DNA from: Variovorax sp. TBS-050B
GTDB taxonomy: Bacteria; Pseudomonadota; Gammaproteobacteria; Burkholderiales; Burkholderiaceae_C
Assembly (NCBI RefSeq): GCF_029893635.1
Contig: NZ_JARXYR010000002.1
Location: 186,001-250,000 of the forward strand
Length of the DNA: 64,000 nucleotides
Direction: 5' to 3'
The translations under genes were made by a program, and so were the position numbers. Below the pieces are notes generated by a model. The model had not been told where the DNA came from and searched no databases. It saw nothing but the letters and a program-made list of their open reading frames with translations. Numbering within the stretch: the first letter of the stretch is position 1; every line of letters begins with the position of its first letter. Of the stretch, positions 21,793 through 30,451 are shown piece after piece.

Positions 21793-22746
21793 TCATCCGG
21801 CGAGCAGTTGACGGGTGTCCGCGAGCGTGGCCGGGTCGTACACCGACGCGGCTTCGAGCTCGGGGGCGATGCGCTTGACCGTTCCAGCCAGCACCTTGCC
21901 GGGCCCGCACTCGATGATGGCGGCGACGCCGCGCAGTTTCAAGGCCTGGACGCTCTCGACCCAGCGCACCGGACCCGCGGCCTGGCGCACCAGGGCGTCG
22001 CGGATGCGCGCCGGATCGGTTTCCACCGCCACGTCGATGTTGTTCAGCACCGGGATCTGCGGGGTCGCCAGCGTGACCGTGCTCAGCTTCTCGCGCAGCG
22101 CCTCGGCCGCCGGCTTCATCAGGCTCGAATGGAACGGCGCCGACACCGGCAGCAGCAGCGCGCGCTTGGCGCCCGCCGCCTTGAGCAGTTCGCAGGCCTT
22201 GTCGACCGCCGCCTTGCTGCCCGCGATCACGGTCTGCATCGGATCGTTGAAGTTGACCGCCTCGACCACCTCGGCGCTTCCCGCGCCGAAAGATGCGGTG
22301 GCTTCGGCGCAGCCGGCCACCACCTTGGCGGCCTCCATGCCCAGCACCGCCGCCATGGCGCCCGCGCCCACGGGCACGGCCTGCTGCATCGCGCGGGCGC
22401 GGAAGCGCACCAGCGGCGCGGCCTGCGCGAGCGTGAGCACGCCCGACGCCACCAGCGCCGAATACTCGCCCAGCGAATGACCGGCCACCACCGCGGGCAT
22501 GGCGCCGCCCTCGGCCAGCCAGGCGCGCCACGCGGCCACGCCGGCCACCAGCATCACGGGCTGGGTGTTGGTGGTCAGCGCCAACTCTTCCTTGGGGCCG
22601 TTCTTGATCAGCGCGCCGACGTCTTCGCCGAGCGCTTCGGAGGCTTCGCGCAGGGTTTCGGCCACGGCCGGGTGGTCGCCCCAGGCGTCGAGCATGCCGA
22701 CGGCCTGCGAGCCCTGGCCCGGAAAGACAAAAGCAAAGGATTTCAT
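21793..22746 (-). CDS. fabD: Malonyl-CoA-ACP transacylase
   Basis: FabD loads malonate from CoA onto AcpP. The 317-residue protein starts FAFVFPGQGSQAVGML. The nucleophile Ser is in GHSLGEYSALVASG, and the partner His is in PVSAPFHSSLMKPA. The C-terminal VRWVESVQAL and CGPGKVLAGTVKRI blocks are normal. It sits between fabH and fabG with short gaps, so it is part of the fab operon. Confidence 0.97.
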   Translation of the reverse strand: MKSFAFVFPGQGSQAVGMLDAWGDHPAVAETLREASEALGEDVGALIKNGPKEELALTTNTQPVMLVAGVAAWRAWLAEGGAMPAVVAGHSLGEYSALVASGVLTLAQAAPLVRFRARAMQQAVPVGAGAMAAVLGMEAAKVVAGCAEATASFGAGSAEVVEAVNFNDPMQTVIAGSKAAVDKACELLKAAGAKRALLLPVSAPFHSSLMKPAAEALREKLSTVTLATPQIPVLNNIDVAVETDPARIRDALVRQAAGPVRWVESVQALKLRGVAAIIECGPGKVLAGTVKRIAPELEAASVYDPATLADTRQLLAG

Positions 22747-22797
22747 CGTTTTCTCAGCGTCATGGCGCGCCGCCGCTCTTCGAGGAGCGGCAGCACG

Positions 22798-23775
22798 CTA
22801 CAGATTCAGCAGCACCGCACCCCAGGTGAAGCCGCCGCCCACGCCTTCGAGCATCAGCGTGTCGCCCTTCTTCACCCGGCCCGACCGCACGGCTTCGTCG
22901 AGCGCCAGCGGGATCGATGCGGCAGAGGTATTGCCATGCTCGTTGACCGTCACGACGAGCTTGTCGCGCGGAAGCTTCAGCTTCTTGGCCGTGCCTTCCA
23001 TGATGCGGATGTTGGCCTGGTGCGGAATCAGCCAGTCGATGTCGGCGTCGGTCTTGCCGGCCTTGGCGAGCGTGGCCCGCGCCGCCTCCTCGAGCACGCG
23101 GACCGCGAGCTTGAACACCGCTTGGCCGTCCATGTGCAGCAGCGGCGTGCCGAGCACGTTGCCGCCCGACACATGCCCGGGCACGCAGAGGATGCCGACG
23201 TGCTTGCCGTCGGCATGCAGGTCGCTGGCCAGGATGCCGGGTTCGTCGCTCGCCTCGAGCACCACGGCGCCCGCGCCGTCGCCGAACAGCACGCAGGTGG
23301 TGCGGTCGTTGAAATCGAGGATGCGCGAGAACACCTCGGCGCCCACCACGAGTGCGCAGCGCGCGGTGCCGGTGCGGATCATCGCGTCGGCCACCGTCAG
23401 CGCATAGACGAAGCCGCTGCAGACCGCCTGCACGTCGAAGGCCGGGCAGCCGGCGATGCCGAGCTTGTTCTGGAGGATGGCGGCCGACGAGGGGAACACC
23501 ATGTCGGGCGTGGAGGTGGCGACGATGATCAGGTCGACCTCTTCCGCCTTGCGGCCGGCGGCTTCGAGCGCATGGCGCGCCGCGTGCAGCCCGAGATCGC
23601 TGCTCGTGACGTCGGGCGCCGCGAAATGACGCGCGTGGATGCCGGTGCGTTCGACGATCCACTGGTTCGAGGTCTCGATGCCGCGCGTTGCCAGGTCTCT
23701 GGCAAGGTCGTCGTTGGTCACCCGGCGCGGGGGCAGGTAGCTGCCGGTGCCGGTGATGCGTGAATATGGGCTCAT
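22798..23775 (-). CDS. fabH: Beta-ketoacyl-ACP synthase III
   Basis: FabH starts fatty acid synthesis by condensing acetyl-CoA with malonyl-ACP. The 325-residue protein has the catalytic Cys in [13 protein letters not shown], His in [13 protein letters not shown] and Asn in [15 protein letters not shown]. The ATG at 23775 overlaps the plsX stop codon (ATGA); a TTG one codon earlier is also in frame. The N terminus [17 protein letters not shown] is family-typical. Confidence 0.97.
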   Translation of the reverse strand: MSPYSRITGTGSYLPPRRVTNDDLARDLATRGIETSNQWIVERTGIHARHFAAPDVTSSDLGLHAARHALEAAGRKAEEVDLIIVATSTPDMVFPSSAAILQNKLGIAGCPAFDVQAVCSGFVYALTVADAMIRTGTARCALVVGAEVFSRILDFNDRTTCVLFGDGAGAVVLEASDEPGILASDLHADGKHVGILCVPGHVSGGNVLGTPLLHMDGQAVFKLAVRVLEEAARATLAKAGKTDADIDWLIPHQANIRIMEGTAKKLKLPRDKLVVTVNEHGNTSAASIPLALDEAVRSGRVKKGDTLMLEGVGGGFTWGAVLLNL

Positions 23776-24872
23776 CAAGCGTGAAGGGCCGTCGCGTCCT
23801 GGGTCGCCGTGGACTCCTGCCGCGCGAGCAAGGGCGCGGCGTGAGCAATGCGGGCCCGCACGCGATCGAGCAGGTTGTTGCGAGCGGCATCATAAGCGCG
23901 ATCGAGCGCATGGCCGAAAGCCACTTCGTCGGCCGAGCCATGGCTCTTGAACACCAGGCCGCGCAGCCCCAAAAGGGCCGCGCCGTTGTAACGACGGTGA
24001 TCCAGGCGGTTTTTGAACGCTTTTAGCACCGGATAGGCCACGATCGCTGCAAGCTTGGTGAACACGCTGCGCGAAAACTCGACGCGGATGAATTCGCCGA
24101 TCATCGACGCCACGCCTTCGCTGGCCTTGAGTGCCACGTTGCCGACGAAGCCGTCACACACCACGATGTCGGTCGTGCCCTTGAAGATGTCGTTACCCTC
24201 GACGTTGCCGTAGAAGTTCAAATCCTTCGAGTTGGCAGCCGTTCGGAGCAGTTGGCTCGCCTTCTTGATGGTTTCGCTGCCTTTGATCGCTTCTTCGCCA
24301 ATGTTGAGCAGACCGACGGAAGGCGCCTCGTTGCCCGTGAGCGCGGAGACCAGGGCCGAGCCGAGCACCGCGAACTGCAACAGGTCCTCGGCGTCGCAAT
24401 CGACGTTCGCGCCCAGGTCCAGCACCGTGGTGGCACCGCCCTTGGCGTTGGGCAGCTGCGGGGCGATCGCCGGGCGGTCGATGCCGTCCAGCGTCTTCAG
24501 CAGGTAGCGCGCGATCGCCATGAGCGCACCGGTATTGCCGGCCGACACGGCGGCATGGGCCGCACCGTCCTTGACCTGCTGGATCGCGACGCGCATGGAA
24601 GAGTCCTTCTTCTTGCGCAGGGCGATCTCCACCGGGTCGTCCATGCCCACCACTTCGCTGGCCGGCACGATGCGGGCGCGCGGATGCGCGGTGAAGCCCG
24701 CGAGCGCGGCGGGCGCACCCACCAGCAGCAGCGAGGCTTCACTGTGCCGCTCGAGAAACGCGCGGCAGGCCGCGAGCGTGACGCGCGGCCCATGGTCGCC
24801 ACCCATGCAATCCACGGCGAGCGTGATTGCGGAGGGCGCGGCAGTGGATTCGAAAGAAGAAGGCGTAGCCAT
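23775..24872 (-). CDS. plsX: Phosphate acyltransferase PlsX
   Basis: PlsX converts acyl-ACP to acyl-phosphate for the PlsY route of phospholipid synthesis. The 365-residue protein has the N-terminal block [16 protein letters not shown], the [16 protein letters not shown] stretch and [19 protein letters not shown], all family hallmarks. The ATG at 24872 follows rpmF by 61 bp; a TTG one codon earlier is also in frame. The stop overlaps the fabH ATG. The order rpmF-plsX-fabH-fabD-fabG-acpP-fabF is the classical cluster. Confidence 0.96.
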   Translation of the reverse strand: MATPSSFESTAAPSAITLAVDCMGGDHGPRVTLAACRAFLERHSEASLLLVGAPAALAGFTAHPRARIVPASEVVGMDDPVEIALRKKKDSSMRVAIQQVKDGAAHAAVSAGNTGALMAIARYLLKTLDGIDRPAIAPQLPNAKGGATTVLDLGANVDCDAEDLLQFAVLGSALVSALTGNEAPSVGLLNIGEEAIKGSETIKKASQLLRTAANSKDLNFYGNVEGNDIFKGTTDIVVCDGFVGNVALKASEGVASMIGEFIRVEFSRSVFTKLAAIVAYPVLKAFKNRLDHRRYNGAALLGLRGLVFKSHGSADEVAFGHALDRAYDAARNNLLDRVRARIAHAAPLLARQESTATQDATALHA

Positions 24873-24933
24873 CAAAACAAAGGCCCGACGCTACGGCAAA
24901 AGTAGCTTCGGGCCTCGGCCTTGGGATGCGAAA

Positions 24934-25116
24934 TCAGGCTTCGGACTTGTTCTTGAGCACCTGGCGGCCACGGTAGAAACCGTTGGGGCTGATGTGGTGG
25001 CGCAGGTGCGTTTCGCCAGTGGTCGGCTCCACGGCGATGCCGGGCACCACCAGGGCGTTGTGGGAACGGTGCATGCCGCGCTTGGAAGGCGACTTCTTGT
25101 TTTGCTGGACGGCCAT
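24934..25116 (-). CDS. rpmF: 50S ribosomal protein L32
   Basis: L32 is a small protein of the large ribosomal subunit. The 60-residue sequence begins [20 protein letters not shown], the family signature, and has [16 protein letters not shown] near the end. The zinc-type Cys residues found in some L32 forms are absent, as is common in proteobacteria. The ATG at 25116 follows a GGAG ribosome-binding site. Its placement between yceD and plsX is conserved. Confidence 0.97.
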   Translation of the reverse strand: MAVQQNKKSPSKRGMHRSHNALVVPGIAVEPTTGETHLRHHISPNGFYRGRQVLKNKSEA

Positions 25117-25203
25117 GATGGCTCCTGGACTGTGAGGTGAGTGATTGGTTGCGGGCCCAAGCGATGACGAAAGCAAAAGCAGGCGGCGCGCGCGAAGCCC
25201 ATG

Positions 25204-25209
25204 ATTATA
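25204..25209 (-). promoter_or_regulatory. Candidate -10 box for the rpmF-plsX-fab transcript
   Basis: A perfect TATAAT is present on the minus strand in the 113-bp gap between yceD and rpmF, about 90 bases before the rpmF ATG. The -35 side is weak; no clear TTGACA lies 16-18 bases upstream. A promoter between yceD and rpmF also exists in other proteobacteria, so the location is reasonable. Confidence 0.4.
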
Positions 25210-25229
25210 GCCCAGACCGGGAAAAAGGG

Positions 25230-25787
25230 CTACTTGCCCTCTCCCGGCTTGCGCGAACGCAACGTGCCGAGCACCGCGAACGGGTTCGGCTTGGCTTCTT
25301 CGGCCGCCTGGAAGTCCTCGTCGCTCGAGGACAGCTTGACCGGCGTCGGGCAGACGTCGTGGACCGGCGTGACGGGGATTTCCATCAGCAGCTCGTCCTC
25401 GATCAGCGCCGGCAGGTCGAAGTCGCGGCTCAGGGCCAGCACGTCTTCTTCCGATTCCTCGTCCTCGGCCTCGGCGGTCGCCTCGTCCACCACGAAGCGG
25501 AACCAGCGGTCGACCACGAGCGGCGTTGCCACCGGCGACAGGCAGCGCTGGCAGGTCAGCGGCACCGTGGTTTCGGCCTCCAGGTGCAGCCAGGGCTCGG
25601 CCTTGCCGTCGGCACCGGGGCGTTCCTCGCCCACGGCTTTCCAGCGCACCAGGGCGTCGGTGGCGGGGGCGGCGAGTTCGGCCGCGAGGCGCTCGAAGTT
25701 CTCGACCGGATCGGCCGATTCCAGCGTCGCGGCTGCCTGGACGAAGCGGGCGACGTCGAGCCGTTCGGGGGCAAATTCTCTCTTCAT
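25230..25787 (-). CDS. yceD: YceD family protein (DUF177), large rRNA accumulation
   Basis: This 185-residue acidic protein belongs to the DUF177/YceD family, which has been linked to 23S rRNA accumulation. The visible signature is [20 protein letters not shown] with a Cys pair, then an acidic stretch [33 protein letters not shown] and a second Cys in DVCPTPVKL. The C-terminal [11 protein letters not shown] is also typical. The ATG at 25787 gives the normal length; a longer frame to 25826 would overlap the divergent maf start. It is first in the rpmF-plsX-fab gene order. Confidence 0.92.
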   Translation of the reverse strand: MKREFAPERLDVARFVQAAATLESADPVENFERLAAELAAPATDALVRWKAVGEERPGADGKAEPWLHLEAETTVPLTCQRCLSPVATPLVVDRWFRFVVDEATAEAEDEESEEDVLALSRDFDLPALIEDELLMEIPVTPVHDVCPTPVKLSSSDEDFQAAEEAKPNPFAVLGTLRSRKPGEGK

Positions 25788-25824
25788 CCGCGGCAGTCTA
25801 GCGCGCTCACGCACAATCATCGCC

Positions 25825-26406
25825 ATGCAACGTTCCGTGATCCTCGCCTCGACATCGCGCTACCGGCGCGAACTGCTCACCCGCCTGCGCCTGCCCTTCG
25901 ACGTGCAGGCGCCCGAAGTCGACGAAACCCCGCGCCCCGGCGAGATACCCCGCGCGCTGGCCGAGCGCCTGGCGCTGGAAAAGGCCGAGGCGGTGGCGGC
26001 GCGCTTTCCCGAGGCCGTGGTCATCGGCTCCGACCAGGTGGCCGATCTTGCCGGCGAAGCGCTGGGCAAGCCGGGCGACCATGCGCGGGCCACCGCACAG
26101 CTGCGCCGCATGCGCGGCCAGACGCTGGTGTTCCAGACCGCCGTCGCCGTGGTCTGCCGCGCCACCGGCTTCGTGCAGCGCGATCTGGCGCCGGTGCGGG
26201 TGGTTTTCCGCCAGCTCGGCGACGAGGCCATCGAGCAGTACCTGCAGGCGGAGCAGCCCTACGACTGCGCCGGCAGCGCCAAGAGCGAAGGGCTCGGCAT
26301 CGCGCTGCTCGACGCCATCGACAGCGACGACCCGACCGCCCTGGTCGGGCTGCCGCTGATCCGCACCAGCCGGATGCTGCGCGCCGCGGGGGTCGAACTC
26401 CTGTGA
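25825..26406 (+). CDS. Maf family nucleotide pyrophosphatase (YceF type)
   Basis: Maf-fold proteins hydrolyse non-canonical or modified nucleoside triphosphates. The 193-residue protein starts SVILASTSRYRRELL and has the catalytic acidic block VVIGSDQVADLAGEALGKPG. The later PYDCAGSAKSEGLGIALL is the YceF-like (7-methyl-GTP) form rather than the dTTP/UTP form. It is divergent from yceD by only 37 bp, and its stop overlaps the GTG of the next gene. The yceF-yceD-rpmF neighbourhood is conserved in proteobacteria. Confidence 0.92.
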   Translation: MQRSVILASTSRYRRELLTRLRLPFDVQAPEVDETPRPGEIPRALAERLALEKAEAVAARFPEAVVIGSDQVADLAGEALGKPGDHARATAQLRRMRGQTLVFQTAVAVVCRATGFVQRDLAPVRVVFRQLGDEAIEQYLQAEQPYDCAGSAKSEGLGIALLDAIDSDDPTALVGLPLIRTSRMLRAAGVELL

Positions 26407-27167
26407 CGACGCCCGGCAAGCTCTACCTCGTCCCCGCGCCCCTCGATTTCGGCTGCGACCCGCTGGCGCCGCTGCAGGACGTGCTGCCGCTCGGCACGCT
26501 GCAGACCGCGGCGGGCATCACGCACTGGATCTGCGAGAACGCCAAGTCGGCCCGCGCCTACCTGAAGCGCATCGACGCGGTGGTTCCGCTCGCCGCACCG
26601 CTGCAGGCGCAGGACATCCGCGAACTGCCGCGCGAGGTGCACAAGAAAGGCGATCACGCCGGCCAGTTCGACGCCCGGCCGCTGCTCGCCGCGGCGCTCG
26701 AAGGCCATGACGTGGGCCTGCTCAGCGAGGCGGGAATGCCGGCGGTCGCCGATCCCGGTTCCTCGGTGGCGCGCGCCGCGCACGAGCTGGGCCTCGCGGT
26801 GGTGCCGCTCACCGGCCCGGTGTCGCTGCTGCTGGCCCTCGCGGCGAGCGGCCTCAACGGCCAGAACTTCGCCTTCGTCGGCTACCTGCCCCAGGATGCG
26901 GGCGAGCGCCAGGCGCGCATCCGCGAACTGGAGGCGCTCGCACTCAGGACCGGCCAGACGCAGCTGTTCATCGAGACGCCCTACCGCAATGCCGCGCTGC
27001 TGCAGGCGCTGGTGCAGACGCTGCAGCACAACACCCGGCTCGCGGTGGCGCGCGGCCTGACGCTCGCCAGCGCGCAGGTCCGCAGCCAGACGGTGAAGGC
27101 ATGGCGCGCCAAGCCGCAGGACGTGGCCGACGAGCGCCTGCCCGCCGTGTTCGCGATCGGGCGCTGA
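26403..27167 (+). CDS. RsmI-like SAM-dependent methyltransferase
   Basis: This 254-residue protein belongs to the tetrapyrrole-methylase-fold family that includes RsmI (2'-O-methylation of C1402 in 16S rRNA). Supporting blocks are KLYLVPAPLDFG at the start, LLSEAGMPAVADPGSSVARA, PLTGPVSLLLALAASGLNGQ and FIETPYRNAALLQAL. It is shorter than typical RsmI, and the N-terminal block is not the usual GTLYVVATPIGNL form, so it may be the shorter paralogue common in betaproteobacteria. The target is therefore uncertain. The GTG start overlaps the maf stop codon. Confidence 0.82.
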   Translation: MTTPGKLYLVPAPLDFGCDPLAPLQDVLPLGTLQTAAGITHWICENAKSARAYLKRIDAVVPLAAPLQAQDIRELPREVHKKGDHAGQFDARPLLAAALEGHDVGLLSEAGMPAVADPGSSVARAAHELGLAVVPLTGPVSLLLALAASGLNGQNFAFVGYLPQDAGERQARIRELEALALRTGQTQLFIETPYRNAALLQALVQTLQHNTRLAVARGLTLASAQVRSQTVKAWRAKPQDVADERLPAVFAIGR

Positions 27168-27169
27168 CG

Positions 27170-28321
27170 ATGGAAGTGACCACCGGCCACCGCTGGGCTT
27201 CGCGCGCGCAGTTCTTTTCTTCCGGCTTCATCTTCGCGACCTGGGGCGTGCACGTGCCGACGGTCAAGGCGCACTACGGCATCGACGAGGCCCAGCTCGG
27301 CATCGCGATGCTCGCGGCCGGCGCCGGCGCGATGGTCGGGCTGACGAGCGCCGGCCGCTGGATCGGCCGCCACGGGCCCCGCCGCATGGCCGCGCTCTGC
27401 GGCTGCATCTACGCGCTGCTGCTCGCCGGCCTGATCGCGATGCCGGGCTATCCGGCCCTGCTCGGGCTGCTGGCCGCCTTCGGCCTCGTCACGAGCGTGT
27501 TCGACGTGGCCATCAACACCGAGGCGGCGCAGCTCGAACTGCACGGCGCCAGGCCGCTGATGAGCGGCATGCACGGCATGTTCAGCCTCGGCGGCATGGC
27601 AGGCGCTGCGAGCGGGAGCGCGGTGCTGGCCGCCGGGCTCGGCCCGCAGGCGCATCTGCTGTGGGTGGCCGCGGCGATGGTGCTGGTGGTGGCGATCGCG
27701 TCCACGCGCATGCTGCCGCCTGCCGCCGCGCCCGCCGATGCGGCGCCGGCCGCACGCGGCTTCCGGCTGCCGCGCGGCACGCTGGCGGTGCTGGGCGTGC
27801 TCGCCGCGCTGGGGCTGATCGCCGAAGGCGCGATCTACGACTGGAGCGTGCTCTACATGCAGCAGGAGCTCCGCAGTCCGCAGGAGCAGGCCGCCCTCGC
27901 CTACGCGAGCTTCTCGGCGGCCATGGCGGCCGCGCGCTTCGGCGGCGACGCGATGCGGGCGCGCTTCTCGCCGGCGGCGCTGCTGCTCGGCAGCGGCGTG
28001 CTCGCGGCGGCGGCGATGACGCTGGTGCTGCTGACCGACCTGCCCTGGGTGGCGCTGGCGGGCTTCGCCGGCGTGGGCATCGGTTTCGCGAACGTGGTGC
28101 CGATCCTGTTCGGCGCCTCCGCCCGCGTCCCGGGCGTGGAGCCGGCCAGCGGCATCGCCGCGGTGTCGGCCGTGGCGTACCTGGGCTTCATGGCCGGACC
28201 GGCGGTCATCGGCCTGCTCGCGCGGGCGAGTTCGCTGACCGCCGCGCTCTATGTGGTGGTGGTGTTCGCCGTGGCGCTGGCGGCCTCGGCGCGCTTCACG
28301 GAAGGCGGCAGCCGGGCCTGA
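27170..28321 (+). CDS. MFS transporter
   Basis: This 383-residue membrane protein has about 12 hydrophobic segments and the MFS loop 2-3 motif in RWIGRHGPRRMAALCG. A short Pro/Ala-rich central loop (LPPAAAPADAAPAAR) separates the two halves. The first segment includes FIFATWGVHVPTVKAHYGI, reminiscent of the YbjJ/fucose-type MFS subgroup. The substrate cannot be judged from the sequence. The gene starts two bases after the methyltransferase stop, so it is likely co-transcribed with it, and it faces the S49 peptidase gene. Confidence 0.87.
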   Translation: MEVTTGHRWASRAQFFSSGFIFATWGVHVPTVKAHYGIDEAQLGIAMLAAGAGAMVGLTSAGRWIGRHGPRRMAALCGCIYALLLAGLIAMPGYPALLGLLAAFGLVTSVFDVAINTEAAQLELHGARPLMSGMHGMFSLGGMAGAASGSAVLAAGLGPQAHLLWVAAAMVLVVAIASTRMLPPAAAPADAAPAARGFRLPRGTLAVLGVLAALGLIAEGAIYDWSVLYMQQELRSPQEQAALAYASFSAAMAAARFGGDAMRARFSPAALLLGSGVLAAAAMTLVLLTDLPWVALAGFAGVGIGFANVVPILFGASARVPGVEPASGIAAVSAVAYLGFMAGPAVIGLLARASSLTAALYVVVVFAVALAASARFTEGGSRA

Positions 28322-28345
28322 GCCGCCGCCGGCCGCCGCGGCGGT

Positions 28346-29389
28346 TCAGCGCAGCGCCGGCGAGGCGAGCTGCATCGAGCGCACGGCGGCGTCGCCCATG
28401 GCGGCGCCGAACTTCTTGGCCAGCTTCTCGGCCACGTTGTCGCGCCGCGTGTAGTCGGTGACCTCCTCGGCCTTGATGACCTCGCGCGCCACGTAGTCGA
28501 CGTTGCCGAGCTGGTCGGCGAGGCCGAACTGGACCGCCTGCTCGCCGCTCCAGAAGAGGCCGCTGAAAAGGCCCGGCGTGTCGAGCTTGAGCCGGTCGCC
28601 TCGCCCGCTCTTCACCACGTTGATGAACTGCGTGTGGATCTGGTTCAGCATCGCCTGGGCGTGGGCGCGCTGCGCATCGTTCATCGGGCTGAAGGGATCG
28701 AGGAAGCCCTTGTTCTCGCCGGCCGTGAGCAGCCGCCGCTCGACGCCGACCTTCTCCATCACGCCGGTGAAGCCGAAGCCGTCCATCAGCACGCCGATGC
28801 TGCCGACGATGCTGGCCTTGTCGACGAAGATCTTGTCGGTGGCGGCGGCGATGTAGTAGGCGGCCGAGGCGCAGGTCTCCTCGACCACCGCATAGACCGG
28901 CTTCTTGTGCTTGGCCTTGAGGCGCTTGATCTCGTCGCTGATGATGCCGGCCTGCACCGGGCTGCCGCCGGGCGAGTTGATGAGCAGCACGATGCCCTTG
29001 GCACCCTCGTCCTCGAAGGCCGTCTTCATCGCGGCGATGACGAACTCCGCGCTCGCGTCGCCGCCGTTGGCGATCTCGCCCTTGATCTCGACCACCGCGG
29101 TGTGGGCGGTGCTCTTCGCGGCGCTCGGCGTGCTGCGCGACATGCCGAGCCAGACCAGGAAGACGAAGAACGCGAGCCACGCCAGGCGCACGAAGGTCTT
29201 CCAGCGGCGCGTGGCCTTCTGCTCGTTGAGCGATGCGAAAGCGAGTTTCTCGAGCGTTGCGCGCTCCCAGCCGGGGCGCTGCGTAGGGTCTTGGGCCATG
29301 TTTCTCGGGGCGTCCTGCGAGGACGCGATGGGGGTCGCCGGCTCAAAAGGTTCGAAACCGTGGGGTTCCGTGCGGTTCGGGTCGGTCAT
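28346..29389 (-). CDS. S49 family signal-peptide peptidase (SppA-like)
   Basis: This 347-residue inner-membrane serine protease has a hydrophilic N terminus, then one membrane segment (FVRLAWLAFFVFLVWLGM). The ClpP-like S49 domain follows, with LLINSPGGSPVQAGIISDEI, the catalytic region VVEETCASAAYYIAAATD and the Lys-containing KASIVGSIGVLMDGFGF. The length fits the short, single-domain SppA group rather than the 67-kDa E. coli type. The usual ASGGYY around the Ser reads CASAAYY here, a conservative change. It follows the Rieske protein gene by five bases, so they are one unit. It could also degrade remnant signal peptides made by LepB. Confidence 0.9.
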   Translation of the reverse strand: MTDPNRTEPHGFEPFEPATPIASSQDAPRNMAQDPTQRPGWERATLEKLAFASLNEQKATRRWKTFVRLAWLAFFVFLVWLGMSRSTPSAAKSTAHTAVVEIKGEIANGGDASAEFVIAAMKTAFEDEGAKGIVLLINSPGGSPVQAGIISDEIKRLKAKHKKPVYAVVEETCASAAYYIAAATDKIFVDKASIVGSIGVLMDGFGFTGVMEKVGVERRLLTAGENKGFLDPFSPMNDAQRAHAQAMLNQIHTQFINVVKSGRGDRLKLDTPGLFSGLFWSGEQAVQFGLADQLGNVDYVAREVIKAEEVTDYTRRDNVAEKLAKKFGAAMGDAAVRSMQLASPALR

Positions 29390-29394
29390 TGATT

Positions 29395-29766
29395 TCAGAA
29401 AGTCAGGGGATGGAGGTTCCAGGCAGTATGCCAGTGCACCACGCCGTCGCTCTCGCTGAGGGCGATCTTCACGAGGCCGCCGCGGCACGGTCCGCCCGCG
29501 CATTCGCCGGTGTCGGGCCGGTAGACCGCGCCGTGCGTGGCGCAGAGCAGCCACTGGCCCGAATCGTCGAAGAAGCGGTCGGGCTGGAAATCCATTTCCA
29601 TCGCCACATGGCTGCACCGGTTCAGGTAGGCATGCGGCCGGCCCTCGAAGCGCACAGCGAAGGCGCGGCAGGTCTCGCCGCCGTAGATCACGTCGAAAGG
29701 CACGGCCCGGCCGCCTTCGGCCAGGTCCGACGCGTTGCACAGGGGAATGCGCTGTTCTTCGCTCAT
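29395..29766 (-). CDS. Rieske 2Fe-2S domain protein
   Basis: This 123-residue protein is a stand-alone Rieske ferredoxin. Cluster ligands are visible as C-S-H in LNRCSHVAMEMDF and C-x-x-H in LLCATHGAVYRPDTGEC, about 20 residues apart. No signal peptide or membrane segment is present, so it should be cytoplasmic. It may serve as an electron carrier for an unknown oxygenase. It lies between a HAD phosphatase and the S49 peptidase on the same strand with gaps of 5-10 bp; this rluC-HAD-Rieske-sppA order has no obvious functional link beyond co-transcription. Confidence 0.92.
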   Translation of the reverse strand: MSEEQRIPLCNASDLAEGGRAVPFDVIYGGETCRAFAVRFEGRPHAYLNRCSHVAMEMDFQPDRFFDDSGQWLLCATHGAVYRPDTGECAGGPCRGGLVKIALSESDGVVHWHTAWNLHPLTF

Positions 29767-29776
29767 GCGCGCATTC

Positions 29777-30451
29777 TCAGGCGTTCTCGAGCAGCCACGC
29801 CTCCAGGTCGGCGACCGAGTGGGCCACGTACAACGGCTTGAGTTCGTCGAAGCTCCCGGGCTCGTGCGCGCCGTAGCTCACGCCCACGCTCGCGCAGCCG
29901 GCATTGAGCGCGAGCTGCAGATCGTGCGTGGTGTCGCCGATCATCAGCGTGCGCTCGGCCGGAACCTCGAGTTCCTCCATCAGCTCGAGCAGCATGCGCG
30001 GATGCGGCTTGCCGAAGGTCTCGTCGGCGGTGCGCGAGGCGTCGAAGCGGTCGCGCAGCGCGACCGATTTCAGCGCCTCGTTGAGGCCGCGCCGCGACTT
30101 GCCGGTGGCCACGGCGAGCCGATGGCCGCGCGCCCGCAGGGCATCGAGCATCTGCAGCACGCCGTCGAACAGCACCAGGTCGTCCTGGTGCTGGAGGTAG
30201 TGGTAGCGGTAGCGGGCGCCGAGCTCCGCGTATTTCTCGCGCGGCACGTCGGGCGCCGCGCGTGCGAGCGCTTCGGCCAGGCCCAGGCCGATCACCCAGG
30301 AGGCATCGTTCTCGCTCGGCTTCGCGCCGCCCACGTCGACCACCGCCGCCTGGATGCAGCGGACGATCAGCCGCGTGGAGTCGTAGAGCGTGCCGTCCCA
30401 GTCGAAGGCGATCAGGTCGAAGCGCAGGGGTCTGGAAGAAGAATCAGTCAT
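29777..30451 (-). CDS. HAD-IA family phosphatase (Gph-like)
   Basis: This 224-residue haloacid dehalogenase-superfamily hydrolase has motif I FDWDGTLYDS with the two Asp, motif II in AVATGKSRRGL, a KPHPRMLLELMEEL motif III, and motif IV MIGDTTHDLQLALNAG. The overall form matches phosphoglycolate phosphatase-like enzymes, although the true substrate is not certain. It overlaps the rluC stop by eight bases at its start (30444-30451), suggesting coupled translation. Confidence 0.9.
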   Translation of the reverse strand: MTDSSSRPLRFDLIAFDWDGTLYDSTRLIVRCIQAAVVDVGGAKPSENDASWVIGLGLAEALARAAPDVPREKYAELGARYRYHYLQHQDDLVLFDGVLQMLDALRARGHRLAVATGKSRRGLNEALKSVALRDRFDASRTADETFGKPHPRMLLELMEELEVPAERTLMIGDTTHDLQLALNAGCASVGVSYGAHEPGSFDELKPLYVAHSVADLEAWLLENA